From positions 1,612,001-1,676,000 of the forward strand of contig RCSZ01000004.1 of the NCBI GenBank assembly GCA_014898425.1: a DNA stretch of 64,000 bases. The letters run 5' to 3'. The notes below the pieces were generated by a model that saw nothing but the letters and a program-made list of their open reading frames with translations, ran no database searches and was not told where the DNA came from. This DNA is from Botryotinia globosa. Its lineage: Eukaryota; Ascomycota; Leotiomycetes; Helotiales; Sclerotiniaceae. Below, piece after piece: positions 39,437 to 50,905 of the stretch. How positions within the stretch are numbered: position 1 is the stretch's first letter; each line of letters opens with the position of its first letter. Position numbers and translations under genes: made by a program.

Positions 39437-39863
39437 TCCAAGTGACAAATTAAGGAAAGGGGGCATTTAATGTTTTTAAATTTTGATCAAGGTAAGATAA
39501 GGTATGCGGTATATTCTAAATAGTATGACTTTACGGCCTAGGTAGTCAATCTAACATCTCTTATGATATTCAACATACATTTGTGCGTACTGGCAATTGA
39601 GCACATAAACTCTGTGATGTATCCAAACAATCAAAATATTACAAGATTTCCGAATCGTCAGAAAAACAAAAGGGGATCCATGATGATTCTGCAATGCTTT
39701 TGAGATACCCAGGAACTTCGCAAACATAACTTTGATTCTCTAATTCTTGTGATTTTCGGATTTTCTTCGCCACCGATTAAAGTTTTCGATTGGGGTCCAT
39801 GTGTGTGTTGCTATCACGATGGAGCAATATTGGAAGAGTTTACTTTCTCGTTCATCTTCCTGT
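39437..39863. other. Convergent 3' intergenic region
   Basis: 427 bp between the stop codons of two convergent genes; it must contain both 3' ends. AT-rich, no coding frame. Confidence 0.6.
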
Positions 39864-42800
39864 CTAAGTAGTACTTTGCGCACTAGAACTGGCAGTTCTA
39901 TCTGCTTTATTTCCACTCCTAGCCTTCTTGAAGCAAGCAAATTCACTCTTACTCGCCTCCCTTAATCTTTTCAAATCTACTCTCATGCCCGGCAGTATTT
40001 TTTGCAACCTGGCTCTCGCTTCACCATCTGTTCCTTTATCCAACTCCTGATAGATCTCGCTTGATGTCTCTGTTGCTCGCTCTGTTGTATATTGATTCAT
40101 AGTCTGTGCGACAAATTCAATATCAAGAGTAGCTTGCATAAGAGAATTGAGAGGAAATCGCTGACGTTGTTTGAAGGCCTCTAAGAACTCCAGGGATACT
40201 TGCTCTAAGAGATAAGAGAGAACTTGACCGGTGAGGGAAGAGGCAGTGGTAGATACTTGGGTATGGACGATAACGAGACAAAGTAGAGCCTCGTATACGT
40301 AAGGACGAACTTCCTTTGGTTGTTCGGTTGGTGCCCAATCCGGTGCCAGAACTCCACGACGCACAATATCGCGGAGAGTCTCAACAGTAGGCTTAGTATA
40401 AGATTGGAAAAGACGAGCGTCAATTTGCCCTAGGACGTCTCTTATTGTCTTAGCTTCCTCTGTAAGTTTGACCGAGAAAGCGTTCTCGAACTGCGTTGTA
40501 AGATTTGGAACGACATCAACACGCAGTGCTTGAAGATTGCTGAGAGTTAATAGCATTCGAACATTCTACAAGAGTCAATATATTGTCCCAAAAAATATAG
40601 GATATTCGACTTACGCGATCGCTAGCATCGACAGTTCCAGCACCCATGCTTGTAGCAATAACCATCGCCACAGGAGTCGCCAAGCCATCGGTATCGGCGG
40701 TCCAGTCATCTTCGGGTTTCTTGACGGATCTTTCTGCGTTCTCGACCATTCCACTCAATGCCTTATAGAGGGTTGTCACGAACTGACTGCGAACCATTTG
40801 CAAGAGTTTGGCTGGCGGAGGTAGAACAATTTCAGCCGAGCCTTGCTTGATTAATGCATCGGAGATGTAAAGAATTTTTTGCATGCCTGATAGAATCGCG
40901 CTCTCAAAAGCACTAAAATTGGCTGGCATTCTGGTTAGGTCTCGTTTATCTGGAGAACGCCTCCAATCTTCCAAAACTTTGATATTTTCGGCATCTTTAT
41001 TCCATGCTGCGAGTATTGCAGTCACGCATCTCTCACGGGCACCTCCAACAAGAGCTTTTAATCTTTCCAGAGCTGAACCATCTCCATTGATGACAGGTGA
41101 AACTCCTGACATTTCACTCGCACCGGAACCTACAAGCGCAAGGAATTTGGCCAAATAATGGACTCCGCTAGCTGAATTTGACCATGGTGGCCAGAAGGCA
41201 AATTTTTCCCATGCTTCACCTCGTTTAGGGGATGGAGGTGGTAGATTGTTTGGATCGAATGTGAATCGAGAACCTCGAAGGGCAGACGGAGTCAACGAAT
41301 CAGCCGTTCTTGGTGTGCGTGGGGTGTGCGGTAGAGGCGAAAACAATGCTGAGATATCCTCAATTGGAGGATCAACAAACATCTCGTATATACTTTCCCG
41401 GAGCATATCTACTAACTCGACTGTTCCTTGGCGCAACTCAATAATGTTTTGATCAGAGAGTCGATGATGCTCTCGAGACTTCCCATTAATACCTACTGGT
41501 AAAGCTTTCTGTGCTCTGCCATCGATGAAACTCTGAACAGTTTGCCAGAATTCTGTCACTTCGCCAAGGATTCCTTGTGCAGAAAGCATGCTATGGAGAA
41601 ACGAGTTCAATTTTTCCCATAGCTCAATGATGTCTGGAGAATCGACTGAGACTTGTTTGTTGTCTACTATCTGACGTCCAAGCGACCGTAGATGAGTAGC
41701 AATAACTTGAGGTGTGGGCTTGTCAGCACTAGCTAGTCGTCGCCGTAGAATTTCAATCTCGACCTTGGAACGATCTGAAGTTGTCTGTATTTTGACCTTG
41801 AGGTGATCGAACCGACTCAGTAACCAAACCCAGATAGGATTATCTGTTACTCCCAATTCGAGTAATATTCCAATAAGTTCCATGTGTTGATCCTGTTGAG
41901 CGCCGAAAATCCCGTCTGTTCTAGTTGAACCTTGTGCCAGTGATAATTTCTTCCATACATCACGTTTAAAATCCTCAATCTGCTGTTCGACGTCATGCCA
42001 TACGCGAGCAGCCAGAAGAATCTGGTGTATCTGAGGATCAGTCGGCGGTGTATTTCCTAGAGTTTCGGCGAGTTTCTTTGCATCATCCGCAAACCGTCTT
42101 GCTTTTGTGTATTCTTCGACAATACTTTCATAGTCTTTACGCTTGATACTATCGGTAATAGCAGCATTAACTTCGTAATATTCTTTGTACCGATCAACAG
42201 TTCCAGCCATTACTTTCAAGCTATCTTCCTTCTCTCTTCCCCCTAATGCCGGTCCCCACACCTCTTCTGCTTTTGCGGAGACGTCTAAAAGAGGAGTCTT
42301 TATTCCAAGGACACCATATTCGCTTTCTTTCATCAATGCGTTCTTCTTTCTGACATCCACGGGTGCCGGAGTCGTCATTCCAATCTGATTACCACTACTC
42401 GCTCGAAAACTACTTCTGCTAGCATGGCGGGAATGAGGTCTGGCTCGAGAAGCGGTGGGTGGTTCTGCCCCCCGATATTTCATTTCAGTGTATACATTGT
42501 CAATTGTGGCTTTGGCACGCACGAAGCGTTCGAAGTTCGATTCGACGAGGACCTTAAGGGAAGCGGACTTTTGGTCAATTGATCTAGAGAGTAGATCTAA
42601 ACCTCGTAATAGATCTTGCGTAGAGGCGGTAGAATGAACTTGGGAGAGGAATAAGGCGGGCGAAAATGTTGTAGAAGACAAGAGGAACCTGTTACCTAGT
42701 ACCGTCAGCGAAAGTAGAAAAGAAATGAAGGATAGACAAACGCAATGCTATATCGTCTTGTACTGGTAGACCCTGCTGTCGTAGAACTCTAACAACGCTA

Positions 42801-43090
42801 TCGGTGCTTCCTAGAGGATCTTGCTCGTCTCTCTGAACCAAATTCTCTACCCCATCGCCTGACTTCTGTGCATTAGGAATGAGACTCTTGCGATCACTAG
42901 CTTTTTCCAGGGCGAAGTATTTGGACTTTCTGCGCGCGACAGCTGCAGCCATTGCACCATTTTGGCTCGACTTGGGATCTTCGTCCTCCTCATCTGAAGC
43001 ATCACTTGTATCTTTATCCGCCGGCCATTCTATAGGATATGGAGATGAAAGCTGGTAGTGCTCCAAAATGGTCCGCTCCAAGTCCGTCAT
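39864..43090 (-). CDS. SEC5: Exocyst complex component Sec5
   Basis: Three exons on the minus strand: 43,090-42,742; 42,695-40,615; 40,565-39,864, encoding 1,043 aa. Sec5 is a subunit of the octameric exocyst that tethers secretory vesicles at the plasma membrane and acts at the hyphal tip. Recognition rests on the conserved N-terminal block after the first intron: SSTTFSPALFLSQVH, SIDQKSASLKVLVESNFERF and KATIDNVYTEMKYRG, and on overall length and all-helical CATCHR-like body. The N-terminal 115 residues are acidic and disordered. Intron 1 (42,741-42,696, 46 bp) uses a GTTTGT donor, GCTGAC branch site and TACTAG acceptor; without it the frame appears broken. Intron 2 (40,614-40,566, 49 bp) starts GTAAGT. 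It is head-to-head with IDH2, sharing a 449-bp promoter. Confidence 0.92.
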
Positions 43091-43539
43091 GTTGAATCGT
43101 GTTTAATTCGTGATTGTCGCAACAGATGTTTAAAGGTATTGATTCACAAATTAAATTCCAACCCTACATATTCCACTTTGGGACTCCAAATCTGAATCGA
43201 ATTGAACTTCGATTATGAGATATATTATACTTTGTCGAGGTTCTACTTCACGGCGTTCAATTCAATGTATGAACGTGTATCATTCATTCATAGGTGCTCA
43301 TTAGGTACAGAATCGTAAATCGGGAATTGCCGATAATTATTCCGGGCCAAAACGGCTGAAAGTGGGACAGCGGAATCCAAGCAGCAACCCATTACTTGAG
43401 GAAAAAAGCAACTTTCCGCAAGTTAGCCGCGACTTCAAATCTTCTTTCTCTAATCTCATTTGAACCTGTTTTCTCTCTTTTCCCCTCCTCTCCCAATACA
43501 TTCTTGCATTTTTTGGCGAGAATTCATTTGGCAGACAGT
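43091..43539. promoter_or_regulatory. Shared divergent promoter, SEC5 and IDH2
   Basis: 449 bp separating the two start codons. No frame in it is coding. It must carry both promoters and leaders. A pyrimidine-rich stretch at 43,435-43,495 precedes the IDH2 ATG, as is common upstream of fungal transcription starts. Confidence 0.6.
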
Positions 43540-45005
43540 ATGTTAGCAATTAGATCTTTTGGCGCTCCTGCGCGAAGACAGTGCATCCAGGTATCTTCAC
43601 GTGCTTGGAAACCAACCGCTGTCCAGGTAAGAATATGTTTAGTTCTAGCTCCTATGCAGCTATTGCATATTCAAGATTCGAACCACATGCTTACTATGTA
43701 TGATTGTAGGCCCGCCGCACATATGCTACCGAGAAGCCCAAGATTGCCCAATTCCACGGCCAAAAGGGATCAGATGTAAGGCATTTCCCCAGCCAGAAGA
43801 GAATGGTTCCAATACTGCCCACTTTGTAACGGAAAGGAAGGGACACAATTGTATACTATGGAAATTTCTCGGGATACCGGCACTGACATTTCACAAGGGA
43901 CTTTACACAGTTAGTTTGATTGAGGGTGATGGTATCGGTCCAGAGATTTCCCAATCCGTGAAGGATATCTTCACAGCCGCCAAGGTAAGGAGAAAATTTG
44001 AAGGATCTCGAGTCAATTCTGACATGAAATAAAGGCACCGATCAAGTGGGAACCGGTTGACGTTACCCCGCAACTCCGGGACGGAAAGACCACCATCCCC
44101 GCAGAGACTATCGAGAGTATCAACAGAAACAAGGTCGCTTTGAAGGGTCCTTTGGCAGTATGTCTATCCCAGCTGGTAGTCTTTCACCTGCGCATGTTAC
44201 TAATCTATATTAGACCCCTATCGGTAAAGGTCATGTATCTTTGAACCTTACTCTTCGCCGAACTTTCAACCTTTTCGCCAACGTTCGACCATGTCGCTCA
44301 ATCGCCGGATACAAGACACCTTACGATAACGTTGACACCGTTCTCATCCGTGAGAACACCGAGGGAGAATACTCTGGTATTGAGCACGTTGTGGTAGACG
44401 GAGTTGTACAAAGCATAAAGCTTATTACAAGGGAAGCTAGTGAGCGTGTTCTACGATTCGCATTCCAATACGCCGAAGATATCAACAAGTTGAAGGTTCG
44501 AGCTGTTCACAAGGCCACCATCATGAAGATGAGTGATGGTCTTTTCTTGAGCACCGCAAACAGAGTTTCCAAGGATTTCCCAGCTGTTGAGTTTGACTCT
44601 GAATTACTTGACAATACTTGCCTAAAGATTGTTACCGACCCAACTCCTTACAACGACAAAGTTCTGGTTATGCCTAACCTTTACGGAGATATTCTCTCAG
44701 ATATGTGCGCTGGTCTTATTGGTGGTCTTGGTCTTACTCCTTCCGGAAACATTGGAGATGAATGCTCTATCTTCGAGGCTGTCCACGGATCTGCTCCAGA
44801 TATTGCTGGCAAGGCTCTTGCCAACCCTACCGCTCTCCTCCTCAGTTCCATCATGATGTTGAGACACATGGGTTTGAATGACCACGCAAAGAGAATAGAG
44901 ACTGCCATTTTCGATGTTTTGGCAGAAGGTAAGACCTTGACTGGTGATTTGGGTGGAAAGTCCAAGACTCATGAGTATGCGGGAGCGATTATCAGCCGTT
45001 TGTAG
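43540..45005 (+). CDS. IDH2: Mitochondrial NAD-dependent isocitrate dehydrogenase, catalytic subunit
   Basis: Five exons (43,540-43,626; 43,710-43,775; 43,898-43,984; 44,035-44,157; 44,214-45,005; introns 83, 122, 50 and 56 bp) encode 384 aa. The enzyme oxidises isocitrate to 2-oxoglutarate in the TCA cycle as an Idh1/Idh2 heteromer. The first 35 residues ([14 protein letters not shown]...) are Arg-rich and acid-free, a mitochondrial presequence ending near RRTYA. Core motifs are [24 protein letters not shown] and [19 protein letters not shown]. The NLYGDILSD metal/substrate box is intact, as in yeast Idh2 and mammalian IDH3-alpha, whereas regulatory Idh1 has a changed (P-S-x-YGTILGN) box. 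I therefore call the catalytic subunit, although some fungal annotations number subunits differently. The start is fixed by the presequence. A histidine phosphatase gene follows 616 bp downstream on the same strand. Confidence 0.94.
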
Positions 45006-45621
45006 ATACATTAGATACCCGGTTTAGGGGAGTATAGACTGTACCATCAAGTGCATAAAATTTCCGGACTGTTCATAAAATACCAAATCTCACAAGATAA
45101 CTCGGGAAAGTCTTGCTTTTAACCGGTGATAGTCTTTGAAGTATTGCGAAATTTGTCAATTAAGTGCCTATTGATGTGAAAACCCGTTCCGCAACGTCTG
45201 AGTGCACTCAATTTAAAACCCCATTTCTTCAATTTCTGTGCAACTTTGACCCCAGCTCCAGATGTCCATCCATCTTTGGTTAATCACGTGGTCGCATAAT
45301 TGCTCGAACCCGTTCGGTTCTTGTTCGGTAATGCAGGTCAACTACAACATCCTTGGGGATCACCACACGTGGTGAAACGCATCAATGATACTTGCCAGTC
45401 GAATTTGGTTTAAATCTTGAATTAGAAAGCTCTGAAGAAACAAATCCTCCGTACTTGCGCTGAAAGTTCATAAATTGCAAGGTACAGGTGAAGGGCCGCG
45501 AATGCTAACATTGGACCTTCTCGTCAACTGACATTCTGGCCAATGAAATCTTCCAATTCGAGCTTCTAGATTTTTTATTTTGCCCAGACGGGAAAACAGA
45601 CGGGAGAACAGAGCTGCAAAG
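45006..45621. promoter_or_regulatory. Promoter region of the phytase-like gene, with two CACGTG sites
   Basis: 616 bp containing the IDH2 3' end and the next promoter. Two CACGTG E-boxes lie at 45,285-45,290 and 45,366-45,371, 332 and 251 bp upstream of the phosphatase ATG. Both read CACGTGGT on the plus strand; the second sits in a near-palindromic CACCACACGTGGTG. CACGTG is the core site of the phosphate-starvation bHLH activators Pho4 (yeast) and NUC-1 (Neurospora). A CCAAT box is at 45,540-45,544. Confidence 0.5.
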
Positions 45622-47269
45622 ATGAAGCGCTCATTAAAGCGCACTGCGATACGGCGTGCTATGGCGGGACAAGAAGGGTATAAATATGAGCCTTTGCCCT
45701 CGTCGGGAGAAGAATCAGATCCAGTTACTAGCACCGAGTCGGATGATATTCTCGAGAGTCTTGAGCAGCATCTGAGAAGATTCAAGAAGGGATCACGGAG
45801 AAAAGTCATCAACATGGGTATTGCAGCAGTTGTGGTCTTAGGGTTTGTCTATTGGGCAGCAGTGTAAGTTTATCTATAAGTTTCCCCTTGTTATTTATCT
45901 TCTTGTTAATCATTGGTATAGAGGTCTTGGACTACCTACCAACTCATCATGTGATACTATTAATGCTGGATACTATTGTCAACCAGAGATCTCACATTTT
46001 TGGGGCCAATATTCCCCATATTTTTCAGTTCCCTCAGAGATTAGTGCCGTAATCCCTGATCAATGTGAAATATCATTTGCTCAAATCTTGTCTCGTCACG
46101 GAGCGCGAGATCCGACAGCTGGCAAGACCGCAAAATACACTGCTCTTGTTGAGAGAATTCAAAATACTACCACTTCCTATGGGGCAGATTATAAGTTCAT
46201 TAAGGATTACAAATATACCTTAGGGGCCGATCAGCTTAGCGTCTTTGGACAACAGGAACTCATCAACTCTGGGATCAAGTACTATAATCGTTACAAGGCC
46301 TTGGCTTCCTCCATCACTCCCTTTGTTCGTTCTTCAGGTCAAGACCGCGTTGTTGAGTCTGCCCAAAATTGGACGCAAGGGTTCAATTCGGCTCGGTTGG
46401 CAGATTCATCATCCACAGCGAATGCTAGCTATCCATTCAACATCGTTATTATCAGTGAAAACAAAGGAAGCAACAATACTCTCGACCATGGTCTATGTAC
46501 TCTTTTCGAAGATGGGCCTGACTCGATCATCGGAGACTCTGCTCAAGCCAAGTGGGCATCAATCTTCACCCCAAACATCACATCGCGTCTTAATTCAAAC
46601 CTCCCCGGTGCCAACCTTACGATGGCTGACACCATATACTTCATGGATCTTTGCCCTTTCAATACTGTCGCCTCACCCACAGGAATCGTTTCTCCATTTT
46701 GCAAGATCTTCACAGCTGCCGACTGGAAAGCCTACGACTACTACCAATCCCTAGGTAAATACTACGGATACTCTTGGGGAAACCCATTGGGCCCAACACA
46801 AGGTGTCGGGTTCACCAACGAGCTGATTGCTCGCCTTACAAATTCTCCTCTCCAAGACCTTACCTCTACAAACCATACTTTAGATGACGATCCGGCCACA
46901 TTCCCCGTTGACAAGTCCATCAAATTGTATGCAGATTTCAGTCATGACAACGACATGACTGGAATTTTCTCTGCCCTGGGTCTATATAATTCTACAAGCG
47001 CATTATCAAACACTACAAGAGAAGATGTGTTGCAAACGAATGGCTATTCGGCCAGTTGGACGGTACCATTTGCAGCGAGGATGTATGTCGAGAAGATGAC
47101 CTGTGCAGGAGAGAGCGAGGAACTAGTTAGAGTAATTGTCAACGATCGCGTGCTGCCATTGGAAACTTGTGGTGGTGATGAATTGGGCAGATGCGGATTG
47201 TCAAAGTTTGTGGACAGTTTGAGCTTTGCTACTGCAGGTGGTGACTGGGGAAGCTGTTTCACTTCCTGA
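45622..47269 (+). CDS. Phytase-like histidine acid phosphatase, membrane-anchored
   Basis: Two exons (45,622-45,863; 45,922-47,269; 58-bp phase-2 intron with GTAAGT donor) encode 529 aa. It belongs to histidine acid phosphatase clan branch 2, related to 3-phytases that remove phosphate from phytate and other monoesters. The catalytic RHGARDP motif is at 139-145 (nucleophile H140) and the proton-donor HD pair at 422-423 in SHDND. Eight or more cysteines and many Asn-X-Ser/Thr sites fit a secreted, glycosylated enzyme. Instead of a cleavable signal peptide there is a 60-residue charged N-terminus, then one hydrophobic segment at about 62-84 (VINMGIAAVVVLGFVYWAAV), so it looks like a type II membrane protein with its catalytic domain outside. 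The upstream in-frame codons lack an ATG, which fixes the start. It is convergent with ROT1. Substrate preference is not readable from sequence. Confidence 0.9.
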
Positions 47270-47741
47270 GCTGGATCATCTTATGATATGAAGTTATAAA
47301 AAACAGAGTGCAAGATAAATTTGTGCAAATGGTAGTAATGGTAGTGTTAGAAGGTCGAAAAGAAATTTGGTTAATATAATCTTCAGGTGATTGGAAATTT
47401 GCCAAAATCTGCGTCAACTTGATCAAAATATAGAAATATATAATGCAAGACTCGCGGGTTTTTTTTTACTTCAGTTGAAATTTCTAGCATGAATATCGGG
47501 AGGAAAGAGACTTCTAAAGATTACAACCCGCGCAATAGAAAAATTCCAACGCCTTGCTTGAGTTTGGATGTAGGATCACTCTCACCCAAAAGTTCTTATA
47601 TCCCAGAAAAAGGTACTCCTCAATAAACTCCACCGTGCTTGGTTTGCAGACCCCATTGGTATATATGCCCCATCTCCTAACCCCAATCCTTCAAATTTAC
47701 AAACATCCAACAATACAGTCTGTCGTGCAGCCTCAAAATGA
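47270..47741. other. Convergent 3' intergenic region
   Basis: 472 bp between the stop codons of the phosphatase and ROT1. It holds both 3' ends; no coding support. Confidence 0.6.
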
Positions 47742-48767
47742 TCATAACAGATATGCTGCGCCTCCAAAGATGGTTAATCCGACTCCAGCCCACCAAACGA
47801 GGTCAAGATCGATGCGATTGATAAGTGAAGGTTGCTCGATACCGCGACTGATATGCTTGGCGTTCTTGTTAAGAGGAAGAAGGTAGCCTTCCGAAGTTGT
47901 GGGCTCTTCAGGTTCGTCCCCGTATCCCAGCCACCGCTTCATTTTAGAGCTCGAAGTTGACGTTGCTGAAGTTGTAGGGTTGAGAGTTTCAGTAGGAAGC
48001 ATCAGAGCGGGACTATAGGCTAAAAACATCGGGTTTACAGGTGTTCCATCGAATTGGTAAAGATCAAGTCGAGTTAATTTCGTATAAGGATCCGTGTAGA
48101 CTTGGTATTTCTATAAATTAGAGTGTTAGCAATACGACCTTGTTTGTATTCCAATATATCGATAACCAATATAATAGACGAGCGCAATCACAAACCTGGA
48201 GTGTCTCGCTCTGGTTGTATCGTGTGTATATTGCAGTACCGGCAGTACATGGAGCAGATTCCAACTGACGACCATCCACACTAAAGGGACTCAGACTAAG
48301 AGATCCATCCGAGTTTAAGACGAATTTACCGTGTTGCCATTGCATTATCGAAGATACACAGCTCGGTTTCGCAGCTACGGTATTATCAGTCATAATCTTT
48401 CGCGCAAAAATCGTCTTCGCTCCATTGTTGTGAAGGAATACATACGATTTGAGATCGCTCGATAATATGCCTCTTCATAGTAGCCATCTGCGGTGAAAGA
48501 ATATGAGATTCCAGTATGAGTAGGTTCGAGTAGTGTATCATTGACTGGATTGTAGAAGCCCTAGTTCTTGATGTCAGCGTGTGCCAATCGCAATCTTCAT
48601 GATTCAGCCATCCTGATTTAAGAATAAAAACGTACTGGGCCAGTCAACACTGCGGCGGACTTCGTAGACCATGTTCCAACGAGCTCATCTACATTTGGTG
48701 CCGCAGACACAGTTGACAGTAAATATGCGCTCGCGATTAAGACTGAAGGCAGAACGAGTGGTGCCAT
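47742..48767 (-). CDS. ROT1: ROT1, ER protein for cell-wall glucan synthesis and folding
   Basis: Four exons on the minus strand: 48,767-48,636; 48,560-48,446; 48,374-48,196; 48,110-47,742, with introns of 75, 71 and 85 bp, encoding 264 aa. Rot1 is an essential ER membrane chaperone in yeast, needed for beta-1,6-glucan synthesis and N- and O-glycosylation. Diagnostic blocks are [59 protein letters not shown] and [19 protein letters not shown] signal peptide covers residues 1 to about 20 (ending VSA-APN). A C-terminal hydrophobic segment ([19 protein letters not shown]) anchors it in the ER membrane. The third intron has a GTTTGT donor. The gene is head-to-head with the folate enzyme gene, 325 bp apart. 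Confidence 0.94.
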
Positions 48768-49092
48768 ATTGCTGGATGGTAGTTGTCAATGAATAAGTTT
48801 TTGAATTGCGAGCATGAACTTCCATTTAGGGATGGACTTCGTACACCTGCATCCGCTAATAAACATTTAGCCACACCTAGCGCCACCGCAAGCAGCCTCT
48901 CCACTGCAAACCTTATTAATAGTTAAAAATAGCAACATTTTGAATATTCTAGCTATTTGATTGCTCAAGTCTTTTTTTCTCATCATCATTAGGCTAATTG
49001 ATAAGCTTCTGATATTATATTCCAAACTTTCAAGGTTGCGTTGCTTCAGCGATTGGTAATTGGCCCAAAAGCAGTCTTCATACCTATCAGCA
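48768..49092. promoter_or_regulatory. Shared divergent promoter, ROT1 and 5-FTHF cyclo-ligase
   Basis: 325 bp between the two start codons, containing both promoters and leaders. No other feature is visible. Confidence 0.6.
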
Positions 49093-49903
49093 ATGGCTTC
49101 ATCAGCAGCATTGAAATCAAGCAAAAAGGAGCTCCGTCTCTCTATTAAAAAGGTCCTGTCTACGGTTACAAATGAGTCCGTTCATACTCAAAGTAAGTAT
49201 CCTAGGTCATATTGGAAAATGAGTTTCACATTTATATACTGCCAGTTCGTTAATTTGATTAGGTGCGGCTGTTCTTCACAGGCTCATCAATTTCAAACCA
49301 TATCAACAGGCCAAACGAATAGGGATATATCTTGCTATGCCGACTGGGGAATTGCAGACTGATGCAATTGTCAGGCACGCTTTGGAATCCGGCAAACAGG
49401 TCTTCGTACCTTACCTTCATAAATCCGCTTCTCAGTCACCTGATACACCTCGTTCCGTGATGGATATGGTGGACCTTCGTAGCCTTGCAGATTTTGAAGC
49501 CTTGAAACGAGATAGTTGGGGAATCCCCACGATCCCTGCGGAGACTGTGGATGAACGAGAAAGTATATTGAAGAGTGTTTCGTGCAAAGGTGGTCTAGAT
49601 ATGATACTGTTGCCTGGGGTGGCCTTTGACATTGATCCTAAAAGCAACTTCATACGACGCCTTGGTCATGGCAAAGGTTTCTATGACTACTTCTTGCATC
49701 GATACAGACAGCAATCAGGGTCACAAATGACAGATCCAGTGAATCCAGGAACAAATGTATTGCTCTATGGTTTGGCTCTTGAGGAGCAATTCTTGAACTC
49801 TGGAGCAGAAATCTCAGTACCAGTAGGAGAGCATGATAGTCTTCTCCACGGACTATTGTTAGGAGATGGTGAGATTAAAGATGGTCTTGTGTCCAGAGAA
49901 TAG
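49093..49903 (+). CDS. FAU1: 5-formyltetrahydrofolate cyclo-ligase (methenyl-THF synthetase)
   Basis: Two exons (49,093-49,192; 49,263-49,903; 70-bp phase-1 intron, GTAAGT...TTAG) encode 246 aa. The enzyme converts 5-formyl-THF plus ATP to 5,10-methenyl-THF, the only route that returns folinate to the one-carbon pool. Family marks: N-terminal SSKKELRLSIKKVL, the IYLAMPTGELQTDAIV strand, and the nucleotide-binding loop RRLGHGKGFYDYF near residue 165, preceded by LLPGVAFD. Length is slightly above the usual 200-235. No targeting signal is obvious, so it is probably cytosolic. It is convergent with SmE; the two stop codons are 133 bp apart. Confidence 0.93.
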
Positions 49904-50036
49904 ATCCACCTCAATATAAACAACTCGATAGAAAGCCAGATGACCGAAGAACTCCCCTAAAACTCATGGTCCAGGTCTCACAGTACTTTTTGTTCTCATA
50001 ACAACCCTTTCTGAATGTACGCCTTCCCATAACCTC

Positions 50037-50431
50037 TTATCCACTTGCGCTCTGGATTAACGAGACATTATCACCCTTCAAGAGAATTTGTCCTATATGG
50101 TATTAGTAAACTGTTCCCTAAATTTCACATACTCTGAAAACTCACCCAGTGCCCTGCGACTCTCTTCTTTATCCTTTGTAGCTTGTCTGACCTCCACTGC
50201 ATCATCGAGCACCAAGTTCATGAACTCATCGAAACCCTAATAACGCATCAATTAGAAAAGTATCATCATAAGAGGAGGGATTTGCGCGCGCACCCTGATC
50301 TTTCCTTCAATTCTGATTCCCAATTGCTCGTATAACCAAATAGACACAGGCGTATGCTGTTGGAGCAGCTTGAAAATGAAGTTGATTGGGGGAAGAAGGA
50401 CCTTTCGGCCACCTCCACCGCCTCGATTCAT
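50037..50431 (-). CDS. SME1: Small nuclear ribonucleoprotein SmE
   Basis: Three small exons on the minus strand (50,431-50,294; 50,236-50,146; 50,092-50,037; introns 57 and 53 bp) encode 94 aa. SmE is one of seven Sm proteins forming the ring on U1, U2, U4 and U5 snRNAs. The Sm1 motif is seen as PPINFIFKLLQQHTPVSIWLYEQ with RIEGKIRGFDEFMNLVLDDA, and Sm2 as GQILLKGDNVSLIQSA. The spliced length equals that of other SmE proteins. The first intron begins GTGCGC, a poor donor, but the joined protein matches the family exactly across it. The gene is too fragmented to show as a long open frame. It is head-to-head with Mtr10, 474 bp apart. Confidence 0.92.
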
Positions 50432-50905
50432 GATGAGTTTTGTTGATTTTTATTAAAGTAATTACTCGTCAGGACACAGTCTCTAAAGACTATGGCTGTA
50501 ATTCAGAAGATGGCTTGAGTGGTGAGAGAGTTGGGTTTGAATCCGTTAAACTCCTGATCAAATAATTAAAATTCTCGACGCGGTTGGTCAACGGGCACCT
50601 TAAGCTTGTCTTTCCACAAGGCTGCCAAAACGGCACTAAAACTTTATTTCGCTGCGGCAACCAACAACTTTAACAGGCAGAACAAGTCAACCCTCCATTA
50701 CTTCTACAACAAAAGAACATTCTGATTCTTTCCAAGAAACCCTACAACCACACAAATTTCATAACATCTTCTTGATACACTTAATTCCTCTCTTCTAGAT
50801 TTCTCTATATTTGGTAGTTTCTTTGCTGATAAATTTACGAACTGTACATGAATACATCACCCCGTTAATTTGTTATTGTCTCCCAAGACCTACCCCTCCA
50901 TCAAA
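50432..50905. promoter_or_regulatory. Shared divergent promoter, SME1 and MTR10
   Basis: 474 bp between start codons. The MTR10 side has a pyrimidine-rich leader (about 50,690-50,820). No coding frame; both promoters must lie here. Confidence 0.6.

Noticed and set aside
42692..42742. Frameshift or pseudogene in SEC5
   Set aside because: A 46-bp intron with branch point and acceptor restores the frame exactly at conserved sequence.
43540..45005. Regulatory subunit Idh1
   Set aside because: The NLYGDILSD box and following [11 protein letters not shown] are those of the catalytic subunit; Idh1 carries a degenerate version.
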